Assembly: GCA_048267305.1 (NCBI GenBank)
Contig: JBLWXT010000004.1
Span: 150,523-214,522, forward strand
Reading direction: 5' to 3'
Source: Owenweeksia sp048267305
GTDB taxonomy: Bacteria > Bacteroidota > Bacteroidia > Flavobacteriales > Schleiferiaceae
DNA length: 64,000 nt
Below, piece by piece: positions 58,979-64,000 of the stretch; within the stretch, counting starts at the first letter, position 1; each line of letters begins with the position of its first letter. Both the position numbers and the translations under genes were made by a program. Below the pieces are notes generated by a model. That model did no database searches. It saw only the letters and a list, made by a program, of their open reading frames with translations, and was not told the DNA's origin.

Positions 58979-60850
58979 ATGAAAAAAGTTTACTTTTTAT
59001 TGCTATTGAGCCTTTGCTATAAATTAATGATTGCTCAAACAACGGGTTCTTTTCAAACTACAGTAACCTTTAATTCAAGTAGCCACACACTTGCCTATTA
59101 TGTTCCTACAAATTATAACAGTTCCAATAGTTATCCACTAATTGTGGCATTGCATGGATGCGGTGTAAGTGCAGTTACCCATAGAAACAGTTTTGTGAGC
59201 TGGGCCAATACGCTCAATGCAATATTGGTTTGTCCGGATAATTCGGGAGGTCAGATGGCCGGAGCAACTGGCGGATTAATAAACAAAGCTATTGACGATG
59301 CCACAGGGGGCTATAATATTGATACAACAGCCGTTTACCTCACCGGCTTTTCGTGTAATGGGCAGGAAACCATGAAGCAGGGATGGAGTAATATTTATCC
59401 TTTCAGAGGACTTATTCCCCTTAACCCATGGCTTCCCAATTTAACAGGATATAACTACGCGAGTGCCGACATTCCCACATGTATTTGCTCGGGCACTTTA
59501 GATAACTCTTTTTCCAATAGTCAAACTGTGTATAACAACCTGATTACAAACAACAAAGAGGCTTTGTTTAATCCCATGCCCGGCATCAATCATATGTATT
59601 CCTTTACTACCCGTGATGCTGAATTGTCGTTGTGTAAAGACTGGATTGATAACCTCTATCTCTTTAAGAACCCGCCACCATGCAATCCGCCCGGCATTTA
59701 TCCCTTTGTGTACAATGGTAAACAGTATGAAGTTGTTCGTGATGCAAAAACATGGCTGGAGGCATCGCTGTGTGCGGCAGGAAGGGGAGGCTATCTGGCA
59801 GAGATTAACAATCAGGCGGAGCAAGACAGTATCTATGATGCCATAGTAAACGGAGCAGGTATATCATCAGTGTATACTGTGGTAAACGATGGAGGAGGAG
59901 TGGCCTACGTCTGGATTGGCGGACACGACATGGGTACTGAAGGTAGATGGGTATGGAATGGGAATAACGATAGCAGTGAAACTAATTTCTGGAATGGAGA
60001 AGGTGCAAATGGTCTTAATAATGGAATCCTGGTTGCCGGACATTATGAAAATTGGGGTAGAAATGCCAATGCTGTGGTACAGGAGCCTGATAATTTTACC
60101 AATCAGGATGGAGCGGCCATTGGTTTGGCCGGCTGGCCGTCAAGTACTCCCCTTTACGGAAATGCCGGTGAATGGAACGATATTAAGATGAGTAATCCAC
60201 TATATTATGTAATAGAATATGACTGCGGGCCAAACTCCGATAGCATTCTTCTCTCGTCCTGCGACAGTATCGCTTCACCAAGTGGAAAGCACACTTGGTA
60301 TACCTCAGGAGTTTATATGGATACTCTGATGAACGTAGGGGGCTGTGATAGTATCTTGACGGTGAATGTGGACATTACTCCATTAGACACTACGGTAAGT
60401 CAGGTTGGGAGCATCTTGACCTCCAATGATCTGAAGGCCGGTTATCAATGGATTGATTGTAATCTGGGCGTGGCCCTAGCGGGAGAAACCAACCGGGTAT
60501 ATTCACCATCTGCAAATGGCAGCTATAGTGTGGAAATAAACAGAAACGGTTGTGTGGATACATCAAAATGCCTTGTAATAGACAATATAGGTTTGTTTGA
60601 AAATGAAGTATCTGAATTTATGGTTTATCCAAGTCCAACAAAAGGGCTTATAGAGATTAGGGCGGGTAAGGCTGTGCAATATCCATTAAATGTGAAGGTG
60701 AGAAATGGTGTTGGCCAGCTGCTTAGTCAGTATACCTTTAATGATGGAGCCTCAATGTTTATTGAACTGGAAGGAGCTGTAGGATTATATTTTATTGAGA
60801 TATACCACCGTCAAATTTTACTGAATCAGCTGAAGGTTGTAAAAAACTAA
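58979..60850 (+). CDS. Secreted hydrolase with C-type lectin and T9SS domains
   Basis: The ATG at 58979 gives signal peptide MKKVYFLLLLSLCYKLMIAQ and 623 aa. Domains in order: an alpha/beta hydrolase (~25-225) with LIVALHGCG and the nucleophile Ser125 in YLTGFSCNGQ, similar to PHB depolymerase/feruloyl esterases, with His near PGINHMY; a C-type lectin-like domain (~240-415) with YVWIGGHDMGTEGRWVW and NAGEWNDIK; a Cys-containing linker (CDSIASPSGKHTWYTSGVYM) of a type common in T9SS proteins; and a C-terminal T9SS sorting domain (MVYPSPTKGLIEI). It is probably an extracellular polysaccharide- or polyester-directed enzyme. Confidence 0.85.
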   Translation: MKKVYFLLLLSLCYKLMIAQTTGSFQTTVTFNSSSHTLAYYVPTNYNSSNSYPLIVALHGCGVSAVTHRNSFVSWANTLNAILVCPDNSGGQMAGATGGLINKAIDDATGGYNIDTTAVYLTGFSCNGQETMKQGWSNIYPFRGLIPLNPWLPNLTGYNYASADIPTCICSGTLDNSFSNSQTVYNNLITNNKEALFNPMPGINHMYSFTTRDAELSLCKDWIDNLYLFKNPPPCNPPGIYPFVYNGKQYEVVRDAKTWLEASLCAAGRGGYLAEINNQAEQDSIYDAIVNGAGISSVYTVVNDGGGVAYVWIGGHDMGTEGRWVWNGNNDSSETNFWNGEGANGLNNGILVAGHYENWGRNANAVVQEPDNFTNQDGAAIGLAGWPSSTPLYGNAGEWNDIKMSNPLYYVIEYDCGPNSDSILLSSCDSIASPSGKHTWYTSGVYMDTLMNVGGCDSILTVNVDITPLDTTVSQVGSILTSNDLKAGYQWIDCNLGVALAGETNRVYSPSANGSYSVEINRNGCVDTSKCLVIDNIGLFENEVSEFMVYPSPTKGLIEIRAGKAVQYPLNVKVRNGVGQLLSQYTFNDGASMFIELEGAVGLYFIEIYHRQILLNQLKVVKN

Positions 60851-60989
60851 TTATCTGATGATGGTGGGCGATTTGGAAAAAAAACTCTCCTCCCAAACCG
60901 ATGCTTTTTTGATTTGGCGGTACTTCTATATCCCGATAAAAACATGGAAGCACCGCCTGGAGTACAATCATATAAGGTGTATGGAAACC

Positions 60990-61724
60990 TTATTTATTCT
61001 TTACGTAGATTAGTTTGTATTTACTTTTTGGGTTTTCCCTTTGCTCTAGTTCAAACTGGCCAATGGATTTAATTAAAGGTGTTAGCTTTTCAAATCCATA
61101 ATTCCTTGAGTCAAAGTTGGGTTGCTTTTTTTGAAGTAAACTACCAACATCACCAAGAAATGCCCAGCCTTCTTCGTCTGACAAATCAGATATAGTTGTG
61201 GATATAAGAGAGATGACTTTAGGGGTAATCTTATCGATACTCTCTTTTACCTTGTCTTTTTGGGTAGGGCTATCTTTCTTTTCTGTTTGCTTTCTGATAA
61301 TTTCGATATAGATAAACTTATCACAAGCCACTATGAAGGGATTTGGTGTTTTCTTTTCACCTATTCCTATAACTTGCATACCTGCTTCGCGCAGTCTGGT
61401 GGCTAGTTTAGTGAAATCACTATCACTGGAAACAAGACAAAATCCATTCACTTTTTCAGAATAGAGAATGTCCATTGCATCGATTATCATTGCCGAGTCT
61501 GTAGCATTTTTACCCGTGGTGTATGCATATTGCTGAATGGGGGTAATTGCGTTTTGCAACAGCAGGTTTTTCCATTTTGATAAATGCGGGCTGGTCCAGT
61601 CACCATAAATTCTCTTGATGGTGGGATTTCCATATTTGGCGATTTCCTCCATCATTTCCTTAACATGAGCAGAGGGTATATTGTCTCCGTCTATTAGTAC
61701 TGCCAGATTTAAATTCATCTTCAA
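60990..61724 (-). CDS. NYN-domain ribonuclease-like protein with LOTUS/OST-HTH domain
   Basis: A 244-aa protein. The NYN (LabA/PIN-like) domain covers ~5-150, with acidic catalytic positions Asp12 and Asp14 in VLIDGDNIP, ATDSAMIIDAMDIL and SSDSDFTKLA. A basic, Lys-rich linker and a winged-helix OST-HTH/LOTUS domain (~165-240, EEGWAFLGDVGSLLQKKQPN, NYGFEKLTPLIKS) follow. NYN-LOTUS proteins are predicted RNA-processing nucleases. Monocistronic; ATG 61724 or the internal one at 61718 could be used. Confidence 0.87.
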   Translation of the reverse strand: MKMNLNLAVLIDGDNIPSAHVKEMMEEIAKYGNPTIKRIYGDWTSPHLSKWKNLLLQNAITPIQQYAYTTGKNATDSAMIIDAMDILYSEKVNGFCLVSSDSDFTKLATRLREAGMQVIGIGEKKTPNPFIVACDKFIYIEIIRKQTEKKDSPTQKDKVKESIDKITPKVISLISTTISDLSDEEGWAFLGDVGSLLQKKQPNFDSRNYGFEKLTPLIKSIGQFELEQRENPKSKYKLIYVKNK

Positions 61725-61823
61725 ATTATTGTTGGTTTACCTGTGATTGGTTTATCTACGTATTTGGTATGCCATAACCTGGAAAGAACAGATGTCTTTT
61801 CCAGATCAGCTAACGCTAGCTCA

Positions 61824-61856
61824 AAACTATTGATAGGGATTGATATCCGCAAGGGA
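61824..61856 (+). mobile_element. Short relic of an IS110-type transposase start
   Basis: AAAACTATTGATAGGGATTG, then ATATCCGCAAGG: nearly the same 33 bp as at 63606-63638 (AAAACTATTCATTGGGATTG, ATATCCACAAGG), which encodes KLFIGIDIHK. The reading frame is broken and no more of the element is recognisable. Confidence 0.6.
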
Positions 61857-61907
61857 ATGCAGGTTTACTAAAGTGACTTATGTCAGGAGGTATGGTTTTG
61901 AAACAAA

Positions 61908-62741
61908 TTAGCATCCATCTTTAATATTCAATTCCATTTCATATTGATCGATTAGGTTTTCCAACTTAATGGTATTGAGGTAGGCAAGCTTTTTTGTGAG
62001 GCGTTCGTCCACATTGTTGATTTTGATATTTCCCGAAACATGTTTGATGGCTGAGAAAAGCCTGTTCCACCCGCGCTTGTTTGAGTGCAGAAGATCAAAT
62101 TGCGCCAAATAGCCACTATCAGGTTTTATTATAAAATACGACTCCGGTATGTTGTTGTTCATAACCTGAAAAAAGCGATAGTTCCCTTGCAGTATTGATT
62201 CCCTTTGATGATCCCACGAATAGAACTGTTGATTCGGCAATTGCTCCCAATCTATTTGTGTGGTATGTACTTCTTGCAATTCAAATATTTCTGGCGCTTC
62301 AATATTTATGTCGCCACTAAAACACTTGTAATTTCGGCAAATTTCAAAGCCAATACTTTGATGGCTTCTTATGGCAGGTATGTTTTTGGTAATTACCTCC
62401 AGTTTGCTTTTTTCAACTCCATGTTGCCTCAAATCCTTTATGGCAAAGTCATAAATAGATTGTACAATTCTTTTTCCCCTGAGTTTGGGAATAACACCTG
62501 TAGCGGCATTATATGCCGTTAATACACCATTTCTCCATTCTATACCGTGAAGAATGAATCCTAGCAGATGCTCGTTGTGGAACATTCCATAGGATAGATT
62601 GAAATCCACTTTGGAGGCTGCCCAACGCTGTTTGTAATAATCCTTTTCGGCAGGCATTTTTACAAAGTAGCCCTCAAAGGCTAAAATGAAGCAGTTGAAT
62701 AATTCGTCAAAAGACGTGTATGATAAATTTTTTACAGTCAT
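61908..62741 (-). CDS. GNAT family N-acetyltransferase
   Basis: A 277-aa protein. The N-terminal half is a GNAT domain: a DELFNCFILAFEGYF start, the long beta4 VLTAYNAATGVIPKLRGKRI with an acetyl-CoA pyrophosphate loop (RGKRIVQSIYDFAI) and KLEVITKNIPAIRSHQSIGF, the usual beta5-alpha4 NxxAIxxYxxxGF motif. The C-terminal ~120 residues form a second, degenerate half. The substrate is unknown. Its 5' side abuts a gap containing no gene. Confidence 0.85.
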   Translation of the reverse strand: MTVKNLSYTSFDELFNCFILAFEGYFVKMPAEKDYYKQRWAASKVDFNLSYGMFHNEHLLGFILHGIEWRNGVLTAYNAATGVIPKLRGKRIVQSIYDFAIKDLRQHGVEKSKLEVITKNIPAIRSHQSIGFEICRNYKCFSGDINIEAPEIFELQEVHTTQIDWEQLPNQQFYSWDHQRESILQGNYRFFQVMNNNIPESYFIIKPDSGYLAQFDLLHSNKRGWNRLFSAIKHVSGNIKINNVDERLTKKLAYLNTIKLENLIDQYEMELNIKDGC

Positions 62742-62860
62742 TATTTACCATGATTTATACAAAGTAGTCCTGCAGGAAGTTATGCAAAGGTTGTAAGCGG
62801 AAGAGCAGGGTACCAATGGGCCATTAAAGAAGGAGCCGAACGGCTAAGCGGAGTATTTGG

Positions 62861-63391
62861 CTATTGCCTTTCGTAGGTTAAAATCTGAAGGCCATCTTCA
62901 AAGGCTTCATTTTGAATGAGCTTCCAATTTACACTTGATTTTGAATTTCCAAACAGGCGAATTCCCTCTCCCATGATGGTAGGATTCAGCTTTAGTTTGA
63001 GCTGATCAATAAGACCATGATCCAATAGCCAACCGGCAAACTGCCCGCCACCACACAAATAAATGTCTGTTTGAGCACTTTCCTTTATTTCCTTTACCCG
63101 ATCAATGGATCTCCTCTCAATATGAACTGAGTCTGCCAAATTGTTAATGGTCAAAGAGTTTGAAAATATATAATGCTCCATATCGGGATAAGCAGGTTGC
63201 CCTGGCTTCAATCCAAATTGAAACCCAAATTCATAGGTTCTCCTTCCCATTATTACAGTGTTAAACATCTTAAGGTCAGACTGATATTTTTCAACTCCCT
63301 TGCCCTGAAGTATAAACTGACTAATATCATCATTCCTGGCAGCTATAAAGCCGTCTAGTGAACTTGCCACGTAGTAAATAATCTTTTGCAT
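62861..63391 (-). CDS. Dihydrofolate reductase / RibD C-terminal family protein
   Basis: A 176-aa protein of the RibD_C fold: start VASSLDGFIAARNDD, the NADP-binding TVIMGRRTYEFG, the central IYLCGGGQFAGWLLDHGLID and LNPTIMGEGIRLFG. Proteins of this small YwjB/YyaP-like group are reductases of unknown substrate, distinct from true FolA. Monocistronic and minus-strand. Confidence 0.88.
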   Translation of the reverse strand: MQKIIYYVASSLDGFIAARNDDISQFILQGKGVEKYQSDLKMFNTVIMGRRTYEFGFQFGLKPGQPAYPDMEHYIFSNSLTINNLADSVHIERRSIDRVKEIKESAQTDIYLCGGGQFAGWLLDHGLIDQLKLKLNPTIMGEGIRLFGNSKSSVNWKLIQNEAFEDGLQILTYERQ

Positions 63392-63580
63392 AAAATTCCA
63401 ACTTTTTTCATAATAGCAGCAAACAGTTTGGTTAGGGTAAGTGCGGGACTTTAAGGCGCTTACGTTTCTGTTTAGGGAGATTGTATTTACTTTCTATTCT
63501 AACGATTAGCCTGCATTTGCAATAGTACCTCTGTAAAAGCAGTGTCTTAAGTTTAGGTAAACATTCAAAAGACCTATACA
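63392..63580. other. Intergenic, possibly the left end of the IS110 relic
   Basis: AT-rich DNA without an ORF, leading to the ATG of the IS110-like fragment. GCAATAGTACCTCTGTAAAA may belong to the left end of the element, but no terminal repeat can be defined. Confidence 0.35.
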
Positions 63581-63679
63581 ATGCAAACTCAAGACACCAC
63601 CACACCAAAACTATTCATTGGGATTGATATCCACAAGGTTTGGTGGTGGATATATAATCACAGATTTAATAAGGGGTAG
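63581..63679 (+). pseudogene. IS110-family transposase, 5' fragment
   Basis: The frame reads MQTQDTTTPKLFIGIDIHKV..., where KLFIGIDIHK is the first beta strand and catalytic Asp region of IS110-type DEDD transposases. Homology stops at codon ~19 and the frame ends after 32 codons. An intact transposase is 300-350 aa, so the remainder is lost or replaced. Confidence 0.75.
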
Positions 63680-64000
63680 TGATGTTGTGATGACCTTAGC
63701 GCCTTTAAGTGTTTTGGTTTGTATGTGCCATTGACTTGCCCTTTATTTAATGATGGACATCCTAAAGCTGCCACCATGGTGACGGCAGCCTATGAGGATT
63801 TGCGTTAACTTTTCCAGGGGCGCTCAGCATGAGTCTTGGGGAATTTGGAGTGACGAAGAGAGGAGCTGAAATGTGATATGGATTTCAGTAAGCTGAGGAT
63901 CTTATCTCCAAACACTTCTTAACGATGATGTTTAGAACATACTCTCCACGGGGATAGATGGTGGTAAGCAGGGAGTATAAAGGCCGTTAGCCCGTATCAA
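63680..64000. other. Right-edge region without supported gene
   Basis: 321 bp with no accepted reading frame. A symmetric site, GCTGCCACCATGGTGACGGCAGC (23 bp, outer GCTGCC/GGCAGC, inner ACCATGGT), lies at 63767-63789. It may be IS debris. Confidence 0.4.

Noticed and set aside
1..64000. tRNA or rRNA genes
   Set aside because: No cloverleaf-like or rRNA-like stretch was recognised on either strand; a tRNAscan run would be needed to exclude them formally.

Overview
The window is a stretch of chromosome from a Bacteroidota bacterium, most likely a marine or aquatic Flavobacteriales. The signs are several secreted proteins with C-terminal type IX secretion (T9SS) sorting domains, lipoproteins with SC/AC lipoboxes, outer-membrane barrels, AT-rich intergenic DNA with dispersed Bacteroidota-type repeats, an exact TAnnTTTG promoter box, TTG/GTG starts and weak ribosome binding sites. 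An affiliation near Cryomorphaceae/Owenweeksia is only an impression. No rRNA, tRNA, CRISPR array or complete mobile element was seen.

1-16.6 kb is mostly housekeeping: a cut-off SDR, a DCC protein, a GbsR/MarR-type regulator flanked by two matching 18-bp palindromes and followed by a run of small membrane proteins and a DUF1206 protein, an endonuclease/exonuclease/phosphatase protein, a DUF1328 peptide, a DEAD-box helicase, a very long TraB/GumN protein, a translationally coupled Gre-like/DksA-like pair, a PrsW protease and an ABC-F ATPase. 16.9-22.1 kb holds a lipoprotein, twin ~455-aa secreted paralogues, an Fer4-CDGSH protein and a small barrel.

22.1-30.8 kb is a lipid or polyketide locus: FAD oxidoreductase, SAM methyltransferase, type III polyketide synthase with intact Cys-His-Asn triad, FabI/FabL-type reductase, FabZ-type dehydratase, FabF-type ketosynthase and acyl carrier protein. 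It resembles the Srs/Ars phenolic-lipid pathways but carries its own type II fatty-acid enzymes. A GIY-YIG gene and an alpha/beta hydrolase gene, bracketed by dispersed repeats, interrupt it. The dehydratase reading frame carries an in-frame ~60-codon insertion that looks repeat-derived.

31-38.4 kb: CvfB-like and Tex RNA-binding proteins, a hydrolase, and an SDR / membrane protein / AraC regulator module.

38.5-57.4 kb is a probable copper/redox and extracellular-protein region. One tight minus-strand operon encodes an arylsulfotransferase-like T9SS protein, a TlpA thioredoxin, a His-rich redoxin lipoprotein, an MbnP-like protein, an MbnH-like dihaem protein and a YHYH-domain T9SS protein. 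A second minus-strand operon encodes an ECF sigma factor, a short CnrY-sized membrane anti-sigma candidate, a CnrX/Spy-like protein, a YHYH lipoprotein, a MORN-repeat lipoprotein and a SCO protein. Between them lie an alpha/beta hydrolase-T9SS protein, a DUF2089/Yip1-like pair, a PLP enzyme, another YHYH protein, and decayed copies of the SCO 3' end and of a small membrane ORF that record local duplications.

57.7-64 kb: bestrophin, a hydrolase/C-type-lectin/T9SS protein, NYN-LOTUS protein, GNAT and RibD-like reductase, with two short relics of an IS110-type transposase.
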